This document shows, piece after piece, positions 41,581-50,300 of a DNA stretch of 64,000 nucleotides (position 1 is its first letter; each line of letters starts with the position of its first letter). The stretch is taken from assembly GCF_018449725.1 (NCBI RefSeq), contig NZ_JAAVVC010000020.1, positions 62,001-126,000 on the forward strand, written 5' to 3'. Source of the DNA: Pseudomonas sp. dw_612 (GTDB lineage Bacteria > Pseudomonadota > Gammaproteobacteria > Pseudomonadales > Pseudomonadaceae). The notes below the pieces were generated by a model, which ran no database searches, had not been told where the DNA came from, and saw only the letters and a list, made by a program, of their open reading frames with translations. The translations under genes were made by a program, and so were the position numbers.

Positions 41581-42076
41581 CCACCCCCTCACCCCAGCCC
41601 TCTCCCCAGCGGGGAGAGGGGAAAGGGAGCCGATCGAGGGCTTTTCAAATTTGTGTTCGGCTCGGACTTTCAGGTCGATGTAATTCGAATAAGCAACTCG
41701 GTCAATCCCCTCTCCCCAGCGGGGAGAGAGGAAAGGGAGCCGATCGAGGGCTTTTCAAATTTGTGTTCGACTCGGACTTTCAGGTCGATGTAATTCGAAT
41801 AAGCAACTCGGTCAATCCCCTCTCCCCAGCGGGGAGAGGGGAAAGGGAGCCGATCGAGGGCTTTTCAAATTTGTGTTCGGCTCGGACTTTCAGGTCGATG
41901 TAATTCGAATAAGCAACTCGGTCAATCCCCTCTCCCCAGCGGGGAGAGGGGAAAGGGAGCCGATCGAGGGCTTTTCAAATTTGTGTTCGACTCGGACTTT
42001 CAGGTCGATGTAATTCGAATAAACAACTCGGTCAGTCCCTTCTCCCCCCTGGGGAGAGGGTTAGGGTGAGGGGTGG
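41581..42076. repeat. Tandem 110-bp repeat array (four units) of a CCCTCACCCC-type palindromic element
   Basis: This 620-bp gap has no gene. TCTCCCCAGCGGGGAGAG recurs at 41601, 41711, 41821 and 41931, with a diverged fifth edge at 42041: an exact 110-bp period. Units share GGAGCCGATCGAGGGCTTTT and TTCAGGTCGATGTAATTCGA. The outer ends are inverted: CCACCCCCTCACCCCAGCCC at the left and GAGGGTTAGGGTGAGGGGTG at the right. A single-unit relative lies at 57714-57880. Confidence 0.93.
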
Positions 42077-42132
42077 CTCCAAAGCCGAACACCAATCCCC
42101 GGACCACCCGTGTGCCGCCATTCACCGGGCAC

Positions 42133-42162
42133 AAAAAAACGCCAGTCTGACTGGCGTTTTTT
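42133..42162. terminator. Rho-independent terminator (bidirectional)
   Basis: AAAAAAACGCCAG, TCTGA loop, CTGGCGTTTTTT. On the minus strand it ends the PA2169-like gene. Confidence 0.92.
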
Positions 42163-42179
42163 ATGACAGCGACAAACGC

Positions 42180-42647
42180 TTAAGAACGAGCACGCGCCTG
42201 GTTACGCAGGGCTTTTACCTGGTCGTGGTTGCGTTGCACACCATGGTATTGGCGTTCAACCAGGTCACGAATGCCCACCAGGTTGTGCTTGTTGATTTTT
42301 TCCAGCGCTTCCTTGTACGCCTTCAACGCGTGGTCTTCACCGCGTTCAGCTTCGTTCAGCACGGCTTCTTCATCCTTGCCGGTGAACATCGCTTTCACAT
42401 CAACCCAACGACGATGCAGATCGCCGCTGACGCTGGTGGAGGTTTCCGGATCGCCGCCCAGGGAACGAACCGCAGACTGAAGTTCAGCAGCGGCGGTGGC
42501 GCAATCGGCAGAACGGGTGACAAACAGGGTTTTCAGTTCTGGATGCTTGATGTCTTCAGCGCAAGTCTTGAACCCTTCCTGACCGTCTTTGCTGGTTTCG
42601 ATCAGGTCGTTGAGTACAGAGATGGCTTCTTTATTCACGTCGGTCAT
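42180..42647 (-). CDS. PA2169-family four-helix-bundle protein
   Basis: A 155-residue all-helical protein of the DUF2383 type. ISVLNDLIETSKDGQEGFKT, ELKTLFVTRSADCATAAAEL and FTGKDEEAVLNEAERGEDHA place Glu, Asp and His at ferritin-like positions, as in this family (a possible metal site). Members are stress-associated in pseudomonads; function is unproven. GAGGAATTGAAA stands before the ATG, and an 11-codon-longer start is rejected. Confidence 0.9.
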   Translation of the reverse strand: MTDVNKEAISVLNDLIETSKDGQEGFKTCAEDIKHPELKTLFVTRSADCATAAAELQSAVRSLGGDPETSTSVSGDLHRRWVDVKAMFTGKDEEAVLNEAERGEDHALKAYKEALEKINKHNLVGIRDLVERQYHGVQRNHDQVKALRNQARARS

Positions 42648-42850
42648 TTTCAATTCCTCGCGGGTTGATGAAAGATGCAATAGCTATTGCAGCCTGCATG
42701 CCAGCTTTTAATTGAGTATTTATTCCTTATTTTTCAACAAGTTATTTTTAACACCCCTATCTGTATCCGCTTTATTTGCATGATCTGTCATTTGGCCTGC
42801 ATGCAGAATGCCTGTATTTTCGAGGCTGTTTGAATCAAGACGACTGATTG

Positions 42851-43087
42851 ATGAATCCAGAAAAGCTCGAACTGCTGATTACCCGCGAAATGCCCTTCGG
42901 CAAATACAAGGGCCGCATCATTGCCGACCTGCCCGGCCAGTACCTGAACTGGTTCGCCCGGGAAGGTTTCCCCCACGGTGAACTGGGCGGTTTGCTCGCG
43001 CTGATGCAGGAAATCGACCACAACGGTTTATCGGAACTGCTCGAACCGCTGCGCGCCAAACATGGCAAGCCTGCGCCCCGCCACTGA
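42851..43087 (+). CDS. DUF3820-family small protein
   Basis: A 78-residue protein. MPFGKYKGRIIADLPGQYLN and WFAREGFPHGELGGLLAL are the entire signature of DUF3820, related to the putative quorum-sensing-regulated/exonuclease X-associated PFGKYKG motif family. Function is unknown. The next gene starts 17 bp later on the same strand, so both may be cotranscribed. Confidence 0.88.
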   Translation: MNPEKLELLITREMPFGKYKGRIIADLPGQYLNWFAREGFPHGELGGLLALMQEIDHNGLSELLEPLRAKHGKPAPRH

Positions 43088-43103
43088 ATTGACTGAGTAG
43101 CCC

Positions 43104-44285
43104 ATGCCCGAAAACACCCGCCGCGCCCGTGATGAAGCCTTCTGGCAAACCTTTGCCGACCGTTACGCTGTCGAACCTGGCCCCATCAATCTGGAGAACG
43201 GTTACTTCGGGCGCATGTCGCGCACGGTGGTCGAGGAATACCAGCGCAATATCGAGCTGATCAACCGCAGCAACTCGGTCCATGTGCGCCAACGCTTCGA
43301 GCAGGTCGAAAGCCTGGATATTCGCGCGCAGCTCGCCGAGCTGATGGGCGTGCGTGCGCACTCCGTCGCCCTCACCCGCAACGCCTCGGACGGCCTGCAA
43401 TCGCTGATCCGCAACTACAACCGCTTGCAGCCCGGCGATCAGGTGCTGCTGTGCGATCTGGAGTACGACACGGTCAAGGGCGCCATGCGCTGGCTGGCGC
43501 GCCATCGCGGCGTGGAAGTGATCGAGATCGATCACCAGCACCCGGCCACCTATGACAGTTTGCTGGCCACCTACCGCGAAGCTTTCGTGCGTTATCCACG
43601 CCTCAAGCTGATGGCCCTGACCCATGTCACCCACCGCTCGGGCCTGGTGATGCCGGTGCAGGCCATTGCCACGCTCGCCAAGGAACACGGCGTCGATGTG
43701 ATCCTCGACGGCGCCCATGCCCTGGGCCAGATCGACTTCAATCTGGAGGCATTGGGCATCGCTTTTGCCGGGTACAACCTGCACAAATGGATCGGCGCAC
43801 CGCTGACCCTGGGGTTCATTTACATCGCGCCCCAGCGTCTGACCGATATCGACCCGGACATGGGCGAGATGCACTTCCCGATCAACGATATCCGCTCCCG
43901 CACGCCCTACAGTACGCCGAACATTCCGGCGTTGATGACCTTGCCGCTCGTGTTCGAGGAACATCAATCCATGGGCGGTTCCGCCGCCAAGGGCGCACGG
44001 CTCGACTACCTGCGCAACCGCTGGGTCAGCGCCGTACGCGACCTGCCGGGCATCGAAATCATGACCCCCGACGATCCCCGTCTGTATTGCGGCATCACCT
44101 CGATGCGCTTTACCCGTCACGCGAATCAACAAACGATGGTCGAGCGGCTGCTCAACGACTACAACCTGTTCACCGTGGCCCGCAGCGGTGCGGCGTTCGG
44201 GCCATGTATCCGCATTACGCCGGGGTTGACCACCACCGCAGCAGACATGGACCGGCTGGTCCGGGCGCTGACCGAACTGCGCTGA
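43104..44285 (+). CDS. Class V PLP-dependent aminotransferase, isopenicillin-N-epimerase-like
   Basis: A 393-residue PLP enzyme. INLENGYFGRMSRTVVEEYQ opens the fold, ALTRNASDGLQSLI is the cofactor phosphate region, LDGAHALGQIDFNLEALGIA carries the PLP Asp and His, and YNLHKWIGAPLTLGF holds the Schiff-base Lys228. This is the CefD-like group, which also contains cysteine desulfurases and selenocysteine lyases; no active-site cysteine loop of a desulfurase is seen. The substrate is unknown. It follows the DUF3820 gene. Confidence 0.86.
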   Translation: MPENTRRARDEAFWQTFADRYAVEPGPINLENGYFGRMSRTVVEEYQRNIELINRSNSVHVRQRFEQVESLDIRAQLAELMGVRAHSVALTRNASDGLQSLIRNYNRLQPGDQVLLCDLEYDTVKGAMRWLARHRGVEVIEIDHQHPATYDSLLATYREAFVRYPRLKLMALTHVTHRSGLVMPVQAIATLAKEHGVDVILDGAHALGQIDFNLEALGIAFAGYNLHKWIGAPLTLGFIYIAPQRLTDIDPDMGEMHFPINDIRSRTPYSTPNIPALMTLPLVFEEHQSMGGSAAKGARLDYLRNRWVSAVRDLPGIEIMTPDDPRLYCGITSMRFTRHANQQTMVERLLNDYNLFTVARSGAAFGPCIRITPGLTTTAADMDRLVRALTELR

Positions 44286-44294
44286 AACCAGCGC

Positions 44295-45017
44295 TCACAC
44301 CGTGTACTTGTCGAAGTCCTCGGGTTTGATCTGGGTCGACACCGCAAAGGTGTCGATGCCGATGGTCATGTGCCCGAAGAAGCCGTCATCCGCGGTGTCG
44401 CGACCGATGTGGTGAACCGTCAGGGTCGAGGCTTCACCGCCCATGTTTGTGTAGTAATGGTCTTGATCATTACTCTGCGGCGACACGGCGCGACCCTGGT
44501 ATTCCCTGGCGCTCAGCACCGACCGGGAGGCGACCTCGGGGAAATACAGCTGACCGACCCAGGCGACATGTCGCTCCTCCAGATAATTGTTGCCTCCGGT
44601 GATGCGTACCGCCACATGGACGTGCAGCGCACGTCCGGCATAAAACCCCGGATAGATCGTGGTAAACCGCACCACACCCTTGTTGTCGCTGAATTGCCCG
44701 CCGCGCAGATAAGTGTCGTCATCGGTGCGCGCAATCGCGCCAATGTCACCGACAGCGACTTCAAGATCCGGGTTGATCCGGCTCCAGCCCGAATACGCGC
44801 CCCGGGCGTTGCAATGCCAGATATCCACCAGCGCGCCGCTCACCGGTTCGCCGGTCATGGCATCGACAATCGTCAGCCGCAGCACCAGGGGAATGCCGTC
44901 CTGGCCTTCGCTGATGTTGCGTCGGATGAGTTTCGGGTTGCGGAAATAAGGGCCGGCGATTTGTTCCGGGGAGAGCAGGCATATCGTTTCGGGGGGAGTA
45001 GCAGAGGTGTAATCCAT
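44295..45017 (-). CDS. Intradiol ring-cleavage dioxygenase-like protein
   Basis: A 240-residue beta-sandwich protein. SPEQIAGPYFRNPKLIRRNI supplies the first Tyr, DIWHCNARGAYSGW the characteristic second segment, and FTTIYPGFYAGRALHVHVAV the remaining Tyr and the His-x-His iron ligands. Catechol and protocatechuate 3,4-dioxygenases share these. It has no signal peptide and no catabolic neighbours, so the substrate is unknown. GAGAACCTC stands before the chosen start, and the long open upstream frame runs through a repeat. Confidence 0.85.
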   Translation of the reverse strand: MDYTSATPPETICLLSPEQIAGPYFRNPKLIRRNISEGQDGIPLVLRLTIVDAMTGEPVSGALVDIWHCNARGAYSGWSRINPDLEVAVGDIGAIARTDDDTYLRGGQFSDNKGVVRFTTIYPGFYAGRALHVHVAVRITGGNNYLEERHVAWVGQLYFPEVASRSVLSAREYQGRAVSPQSNDQDHYYTNMGGEASTLTVHHIGRDTADDGFFGHMTIGIDTFAVSTQIKPEDFDKYTV

Positions 45018-45102
45018 GAGGTTCTCTCTTCCATAAGATGCTTCAAGGATAGAGAGAGAAGCCGGGCGGGATGCGGTAACTATGTATCGGCAAATGTTTT
45101 TG

Positions 45103-45191
45103 TGTAGAAGCGAAGCTTGCTCGCGATGAACGATAACGCAGTTAATCGTTGCACCGCGATGCTGCCATCGCGAGCAAGCTTTGCCCCTACA
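45103..45191. repeat. Diverged REPIN
   Basis: TGTAGAAGCGAAGCTTGCTC and a partly diverged inverse (ATCGCGAGCAAGCTTTGCCC) around GATGAACGATAACGC, just upstream of the dioxygenase gene. Confidence 0.8.
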
Positions 45192-45209
45192 GGGGGATTT
45201 TTTGCAGGC

Positions 45210-45242
45210 AAAAAAAAACGGTGCACCGACCAAGCGCACCGT
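45210..45242 (-). terminator. Rho-independent terminator of the zwf-pgl-eda operon
   Basis: On the minus strand ACGGTGC and GCACCGT pair around an 11-base loop and are followed by eight or more T. It is about 40 bp after the eda stop. Confidence 0.85.
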
Positions 45243-45283
45243 AAAGCCGTAGAACACACAACGAAGTGTTTGGTAAAAGTCGA

Positions 45284-45949
45284 TCAGTCCAGCAGCGCCA
45301 AAGCCTCGGCGGTGCATTCCTGAATGCGGGCCCAGTCGCCGTTCTTGATCCACTCCGGATCAAGCATCCAGCTACCGCCCACGCACATCACGTTTTTCAA
45401 CGCCATGTAGCTCTTGATATTGGCCGGGCTCACGCCGCCAGTCGGGCAGAATTTGACTTCGCCGAACGGACCGCCAAGGGCCTTGATCGCCGCAACGCCG
45501 CCGCTGACTTCCGCCGGGAACAGCTTGAAGCGGCGATAGCCAAGGCCATAGCCTTCCATGATGCCGGAGGCGTTGCTGATGCCGGGCAACAGCGGGATCG
45601 GGCTGTCGACACTGGCTTCGAGCAGGTCACGGGTAATGCCCGGGGTGACGATGAACTGCGAACCGGCGCGCTCGGCGGCGGCGAGCATGCTGCGATCGAG
45701 CACAGTGCCGGCACCGGTCACCAGTTCCGGACGCTGCTCGCGCAGGATCTGGATGGCTTTAAGGCCGAACTGCGAACGCAGGGTCACTTCCAGGGCGGTC
45801 AGGCCACCGGCGGCCAGGGCGTCGGCCAGTGGCAGCACGTCCTGTTCGCGAGCGATGGTGATCACCGGCAAAATCCGCGCCTTGGCGCAGAGGCTGTCGA
45901 TCAGGGCAACTTTGTCCGCCATGGAAACGGTCGGGGATGTGTTTGTCAT
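45284..45949 (-). CDS. eda: KDPG aldolase (2-keto-3-deoxy-6-phosphogluconate aldolase)
   Basis: A 221-residue TIM-barrel class I aldolase that splits KDPG to pyruvate and glyceraldehyde-3-phosphate, the last Entner-Doudoroff step. GGLTALEVTLRSQFGLKAIQ contains the catalytic Glu and phosphate-site Arg, and RRFKLFPAEVSGGVAAIKAL holds the Schiff-base Lys. AAGGATCAGCCGCT precedes the start. It is the third gene of the zwf-pgl-eda operon, 17 bp after pgl. Confidence 0.95.
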   Translation of the reverse strand: MTNTSPTVSMADKVALIDSLCAKARILPVITIAREQDVLPLADALAAGGLTALEVTLRSQFGLKAIQILREQRPELVTGAGTVLDRSMLAAAERAGSQFIVTPGITRDLLEASVDSPIPLLPGISNASGIMEGYGLGYRRFKLFPAEVSGGVAAIKALGGPFGEVKFCPTGGVSPANIKSYMALKNVMCVGGSWMLDPEWIKNGDWARIQECTAEALALLD

Positions 45950-45966
45950 AGCGGCTGATCCTTGGC

Positions 45967-46680
45967 TCATGGGCACCAGTAAATCTCTAACGTAGGTTGC
46001 AGAAACGCGCGAATCGGCATGGCGGCGACATCGTCACCGGCCAATGCGGCACTCAAAGTGGTCAGCTTGGACTGACCGGAAATCGATAGAACGGTGGTCG
46101 CGGCCGACGCCAGCAGCGCGCGGCTCATGGTCAGGCGCTGATGCGGCACGGTCGGCGCCAGCATCGGGTAGCAACGGCGTGTGCCGTCGGCTTTCAAGGC
46201 GTCGGCCAGGTTCGGGCTGTTGGGGAACAGCGAGGCGGTGTGACCGTCATCGCCCATGCCCAGGATCAGCACGTCGATCGGTGGCAATTCCGCGAGCAAA
46301 CGGTCGGCTTGCTCCGCTGCCAGCTCAAGGTTGGCGGTGGCGCTGTACAAACTCAGGAACTGAGCCTTGGCCGCCGGACCTTGCAGCAGATAACGCTTGA
46401 GCAGACCGGCATTGCTGTCGGTGTGTTCCACCGGCACCCAGCGCTCGTCGGCCAGGGTCACGACGACCTTGGACCAGTCCAGCGTCTGCTTGGCCAAGTG
46501 CTGGAAGAACGCCACCGGGCTGCGACCACCGGAGACCACCAGGGTCGCGGTGCCGCGTGCGTCGATCGCCTCGCTCAGTTGCTTGGCCACATTCAGCGCC
46601 AGGCCTTCAGCCAATAGCACCGGGCTCTTGAACTCATGGGCGTTGACGCCCTGAGGCAGTTTCAATTCAGATATCGCCAT
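45967..46680 (-). CDS. pgl: 6-phosphogluconolactonase
   Basis: A 237-residue DevB-type lactonase that hydrolyses 6-phosphogluconolactone. VVSGGRSPVAFFQHLAKQTL, VTLADERWVPVEHTDSNAGL and DVLILGMGDDGHTASLFPNS are its standard blocks. It overlaps the end of zwf by 14 bases, so translation is coupled. The last residues (LQPTLEIYWCP) are the usual pseudomonad tail. Confidence 0.95.
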   Translation of the reverse strand: MAISELKLPQGVNAHEFKSPVLLAEGLALNVAKQLSEAIDARGTATLVVSGGRSPVAFFQHLAKQTLDWSKVVVTLADERWVPVEHTDSNAGLLKRYLLQGPAAKAQFLSLYSATANLELAAEQADRLLAELPPIDVLILGMGDDGHTASLFPNSPNLADALKADGTRRCYPMLAPTVPHQRLTMSRALLASAATTVLSISGQSKLTTLSAALAGDDVAAMPIRAFLQPTLEIYWCP

Positions 46681-48136
46681 ACCACGACCTCCCGTCCCGC
46701 GTGATCAGTGCAATGGAGCTCATCGGTCCCCAGGACCCCGCCGCGTACGGCTTGGGCGCATCGCCGGATTTTTTCCACCCGGCGATCAACTGGTCACACC
46801 ACTTCCACGCGGCTTCGATTTCATCTTTACGGACAAACAGGTTCTGATTGCCGCGCATCACTTCCAGCAACAACCGCTCGTAGGCATCGGGAATCCGCGC
46901 GCTACGCCAGGTGTCGGAAAAATTCAGCTGCAACGGACCGCTGCGCAGCTGCATGCCCTTGTCCAGGCCTTGTTCTTTGGTCATCACACGCAGGGAGATG
47001 CCTTCGTCCGGTTGCAGGCGGATAATCAGCTTGTTGCTGATTTGCAGGCGCTGCTCCGGCGCGAAAATGTAGTGCGACGGCTCCTTGAAGTGGATGACGA
47101 TCTGCGACAGCTTCTGCGGCATGCGCTTACCGGTTCGCAGGTAAAACGGCACACCGGCCCAGCGCCAGTTGCGGATGTCGGCACGCAGGGCGACGAAGGT
47201 TTCGGTGTCGCTCTGGGTGTTGGAATTCGGCTCTTCCAGGTAGCCCGGCACCGGTTTGCCTTCGCTGTAACCGGCGATGTACTGGCCGCGTACAACCTGA
47301 GTGGTCAGGCCTTCCGGGCTGATCGGCGCGAGGGCCTTGAGCACTTTGACTTTCTCGTCACGGATGCTGTCGGCGGACAGGTCGGCCGGCGGGTCCATGG
47401 CGATCAGGCAGAGCAGTTGCAGCAGGTGATTCTGGATCATGTCCCGCAACTGGCCGGCCTTGTCGAAGTAACCCCAGCGGCCTTCGATCCCGACTTTCTC
47501 GGCCACGGTAATTTCGACGTGGGAGATGTAATTCTGGTTCCACTGGGTTTCGAACAGGCTGTTGGCGAAACGCAGGGCAATCAGGTTCTGGACGGTTTCT
47601 TTGCCCAGGTAGTGGTCGATGCGGTAGGTGCGGTTCTCCGGGAAGAACTGCGCCACGGCGTCGTTGACCTTGCGCGAGGATTCCAGGTCCGAACCGATGG
47701 GTTTTTCCAGGACCACGCGGGTGTTTTCCGCCAGACCGACCTTCGACAGGTTCTCGCAGATCGCGCCGTAAACCGCTGCCGGCGTGGCGAAGTAGGCAAT
47801 TACACGCTGGACGCTGCCGGCCTGTTCGGCCAGGGCGACGTAGTCTTCAGACTTGAGGAAGTCGACGTGCAGGTAGCTCAAACGAGCGAGGAAGCGTTCG
47901 ACCACAGCTTCGTCCAGCTCTTTGGCATCGACGTAGCGGCGCAATTCCGAGGCGATGAACGCCAGGTGCTGTTGCTCGCTGCCGGGTTCACGGGCCAGGG
48001 CGATGATGCGCGAGTCCTCGTGCAACAGGCCGGCGCCGTCCAGTTGATAGAGGGCAGGAAACAGTTTGCGCAAGGCCAGGTCGCCGAGGGCGCCGAACAA
48101 GGCAAAGGTGCACGGTTCAACCGTAATCGAAGGCAT
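46667..48136 (-). CDS. zwf: Glucose-6-phosphate 1-dehydrogenase
   Basis: A 489-residue enzyme making 6-phosphogluconolactone and NADPH. FALFGALGDLALRKLFPALY (12-31) is the NADP loop, YRIDHYLGKETVQNLIALRF the active site (Lys of HYLGKE), and EEPNSNTQSDTETFVALRAD a substrate-contact region. It is the first gene of the zwf-pgl-eda operon, with a HexR-type operator upstream. AAGAACAA directly before the start may serve Hfq/Crc. Confidence 0.96.
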   Translation of the reverse strand: MPSITVEPCTFALFGALGDLALRKLFPALYQLDGAGLLHEDSRIIALAREPGSEQQHLAFIASELRRYVDAKELDEAVVERFLARLSYLHVDFLKSEDYVALAEQAGSVQRVIAYFATPAAVYGAICENLSKVGLAENTRVVLEKPIGSDLESSRKVNDAVAQFFPENRTYRIDHYLGKETVQNLIALRFANSLFETQWNQNYISHVEITVAEKVGIEGRWGYFDKAGQLRDMIQNHLLQLLCLIAMDPPADLSADSIRDEKVKVLKALAPISPEGLTTQVVRGQYIAGYSEGKPVPGYLEEPNSNTQSDTETFVALRADIRNWRWAGVPFYLRTGKRMPQKLSQIVIHFKEPSHYIFAPEQRLQISNKLIIRLQPDEGISLRVMTKEQGLDKGMQLRSGPLQLNFSDTWRSARIPDAYERLLLEVMRGNQNLFVRKDEIEAAWKWCDQLIAGWKKSGDAPKPYAAGSWGPMSSIALITRDGRSWYGDI

Positions 48137-48141
48137 GATGT

Positions 48142-48149
48142 TTGTTCTT
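48142..48149 (-). promoter_or_regulatory. A-rich Hfq/Crc-like motif before zwf
   Basis: On the coding strand AAGAACAA fits AANAANAA and occupies the ribosome-binding position, six bases from the zwf ATG. It is an isolated short match. Confidence 0.4.
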
Positions 48150-48203
48150 TTATCAAGTTAAGCTACAAATACCTTTTTTCAAGGCATCACTCAAGGGAAA
48201 ATG

Positions 48204-48218
48204 TAGTAATAACCACAA
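48204..48218. promoter_or_regulatory. HexR-type operator between zwf and hexR
   Basis: TAGT, seven bases, ACAA: seven of eight fixed positions of the TTGT-N7-ACAA HexR consensus. It lies in the divergent zwf/hexR promoter region, where HexR acts in P. putida and P. aeruginosa. Confidence 0.7.
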
Positions 48219-48353
48219 CATTTTCGCAAAATACAGATTCCGAGTGGTGGTCGGTCGGAGCCATCAGTAGGATAGGCCACCGTGACGGGCCGCATCAAAG
48301 GCCCTTTTTGCATAGCAGAGCGCGTCTTTGCGCTGCTGACTCAAGGAACATCT

Positions 48354-49223
48354 ATGGACCGCGTGCGAAATTTACTGGAACAAATCCAGAATCGCCTTGA
48401 AGACCTGAACAAGGCCGAACGCAAAGTCGCCGAAGTGATCCTGCTCAACCCACAGCAGGCCACCCGGTTCAGCATCGCCGCCCTCGCCCAGGCCTCCAAG
48501 GTCAGCGAGCCGACGGTCAACCGTTTCTGCCGTTCATTCGGTGTCAGCGGTTACCCCGAACTCAAACTGCAACTGGCCCAGAGTCTGGCCAGTGGCGCGG
48601 CGTATGTCAGCCGTGCGGTGGAGGCCGATGACAATCCGGAAGCCTACACCCAGAAGATCTTCGGCAGTGCCATCGCGTCCCTGGACAGCGCTTGCCAGGC
48701 ACTGGACCCGAATTTGATCAGCCGCGCCGTCGATCTGTTGATCCAGGCCCGGCAGATTCACTTCTTCGGCCTCGGCGCCTCGGCGCCGGTGGCGCTGGAT
48801 GCGCAGCACAAGTTCTTCCGTTTCAACCTGGCGGTCACCGCCCACGCCGACGTGCTGATGCAGCGCATGATTGCCTCGGTGGCGCACACCGGTGAGTTGT
48901 TCGTGATCATTTCCTACACCGGCCGCACCCGCGAACTGGTGGAAGTGGCGCGCATCGCCCGGGAGAACGGCGCTTCGGTGCTGGGTTTGACCGCCGAGAA
49001 TTCGCCACTGGCCAAGGCCAGTACGTTGAGCCTGAACATTCCGCTGCCGGAAGACACCGACATCTATATGCCGATGACTTCGCGGATTATTCAGTTGACG
49101 GTGCTGGATGTATTGGCGACGGGCATGACCTTGCGTCGCGGGGTGGATTTCCAGCCGCATTTGCGCAAGATCAAAGAGAGCTTGAATGCGAGCCGGTATC
49201 CGGTGGGTGACGAGTTTAATTAG
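48354..49223 (+). CDS. hexR: RpiR-family repressor HexR
   Basis: A 289-residue repressor of glucose catabolism. The N-terminal RpiR helix-turn-helix reads FSIAALAQASKVSEPTVNRF and the C-terminal SIS domain includes IHFFGLGASAPVALDAQHKF and VIISYTGRTRELVEVARIAR. The SIS domain binds KDPG, which releases HexR from the zwf, edd and gap promoters. AAGGAACATCT precedes the ATG. It is divergent from zwf. Confidence 0.95.
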   Translation: MDRVRNLLEQIQNRLEDLNKAERKVAEVILLNPQQATRFSIAALAQASKVSEPTVNRFCRSFGVSGYPELKLQLAQSLASGAAYVSRAVEADDNPEAYTQKIFGSAIASLDSACQALDPNLISRAVDLLIQARQIHFFGLGASAPVALDAQHKFFRFNLAVTAHADVLMQRMIASVAHTGELFVIISYTGRTRELVEVARIARENGASVLGLTAENSPLAKASTLSLNIPLPEDTDIYMPMTSRIIQLTVLDVLATGMTLRRGVDFQPHLRKIKESLNASRYPVGDEFN

Positions 49224-49240
49224 GGCGCCTCGCCCGGAAA

Positions 49241-49329
49241 AGATCGCAGCCTCGTTTCACTCGACAGCTCCTACAGGTGTACGCCGATACATTGTTGGAG
49301 CTGCCGAAGGCTGCGATCTTTTGATCTTT
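49241..49329. repeat. Two palindromic half-elements of the GGAGCTG family
   Basis: AGATCGCAGCCTCGTTTCAC (the stem type seen at 15.9 kb) faces GAGCTGCCGAAGGCTGCGAT (the common type), so this element has mismatched arm types. Confidence 0.82.
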
Positions 49330-49330
49330 C

Positions 49331-50185
49331 TTACACCCCAACCCGCGCCTGCAAACTCAAATGCGCCCTCTCCCCCGGCGCCAGACTCAAACTGTCGGTG
49401 CCGCCGCTCGCCGCTTCCACGCAGACAAACTCCAACACCTCATTCCAGCTCACCCCCAACAACGGCCGTGACCCCGGATGCCAGACCACCGTGTCGGCAT
49501 CGTCGCCGGTATCGATGCACAATTCCCGCTGCCAGGCGTGGTCCTTGAGCTGCAATTCGCCGTCATGCTGGAACACCCGCTGACAGCCGCCATCGACCCG
49601 CAGCTCGCCTTCCTGCTGGCACACCTGACGACTCAACTGATCGTAACCTTGCGCACCGTCGAGCCCAGACAGCGCTATCTCACTGACGTCACCAATACGC
49701 CAATAGGCATGCAACGCCTGGCTCAATTGGCACGGTAAGGTGTCTTGATGCTCGGTGCTCAGGCGCAAATCCATGCGCTCGCCCAAGTGTGCGTGCAGGT
49801 CAACGGTCCAGTCACACAGCTGCAATTGCCAGTGCAAGCGCACGCCATCGTCGTCAGTGCTGCTGTCGAGCAACTTCCAGTCGAGCAGTCGCGCCCAGCC
49901 ATGGGACGGCCAGGCGTTTTCGCTCGGATGCCGGCCAAACCACGGCCAGCACACCGGCACGCCGCCACGAATGGCCCCCACGTGCGGCCACTTCGCCGCG
50001 CACCACAACCAGGGCTTCTGCCCCGCTGGCTGAAAGTGCAACAACTGCGCGCCCTGGCGACTGAACACCGCTTGGCACAGCGGATGATCGATCACCAGCA
50101 CGTCGCGCATCTGATAGCGCTCCCACGCAAACACCGGACGTTCGCGCAAGGATTTGAAGAAGCGTTGTAGCGGATGCTCATGCAT
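49331..50185 (-). CDS. D-hexose-6-phosphate mutarotase (YeaD-like aldose 1-epimerase)
   Basis: A 284-residue galactose-mutarotase-fold protein. HPLCQAVFSRQGAQLLHFQP, AIRGGVPVCWPWFGRHPSEN with the conserved GGIPICWP-like motif, and LHAYWRIGDVSEIALSGLDG (catalytic His) are typical. It interconverts the anomers of glucose-6-phosphate or related hexose phosphates, fitting its place beside hexR and the glucose uptake genes. The last Glu block (VSWNEVLEFVCVEAASG) holds the second catalytic residue. Confidence 0.92.
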   Translation of the reverse strand: MHEHPLQRFFKSLRERPVFAWERYQMRDVLVIDHPLCQAVFSRQGAQLLHFQPAGQKPWLWCAAKWPHVGAIRGGVPVCWPWFGRHPSENAWPSHGWARLLDWKLLDSSTDDDGVRLHWQLQLCDWTVDLHAHLGERMDLRLSTEHQDTLPCQLSQALHAYWRIGDVSEIALSGLDGAQGYDQLSRQVCQQEGELRVDGGCQRVFQHDGELQLKDHAWQRELCIDTGDDADTVVWHPGSRPLLGVSWNEVLEFVCVEAASGGTDSLSLAPGERAHLSLQARVGV

Positions 50186-50232
50186 GTGCCACGGTCCTGA
50201 AAATCATCTGTTGCCCGGGGTGCGCCGCCCCC

Positions 50233-50262
50233 AAAAAAAAGCGGATAGCCTTGGCCATCCGC
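50233..50262 (-). terminator. Rho-independent terminator after oprB
   Basis: On the minus strand GCGGATGGCC pairs with GGCTATCCGC (one mismatch) followed by eight T. It is about 40 bp downstream of the oprB stop. Confidence 0.85.
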
Positions 50263-50300
50263 AAATATGCGCACATAGAGAGGAGCTTATCGCAACAACG

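Noticed and set aside
41556..41903. Open frame through the 110-bp array (SPLPSGERGKGADRG repeats)
   Set aside because: It is translated repeat DNA; the 110-bp period is not a multiple of three, so it shifts frame each unit.
46970..48400. Plus-strand 476-codon frame opposite zwf
   Set aside because: It is antisense to a certain zwf gene and runs through the promoter region into the hexR start.
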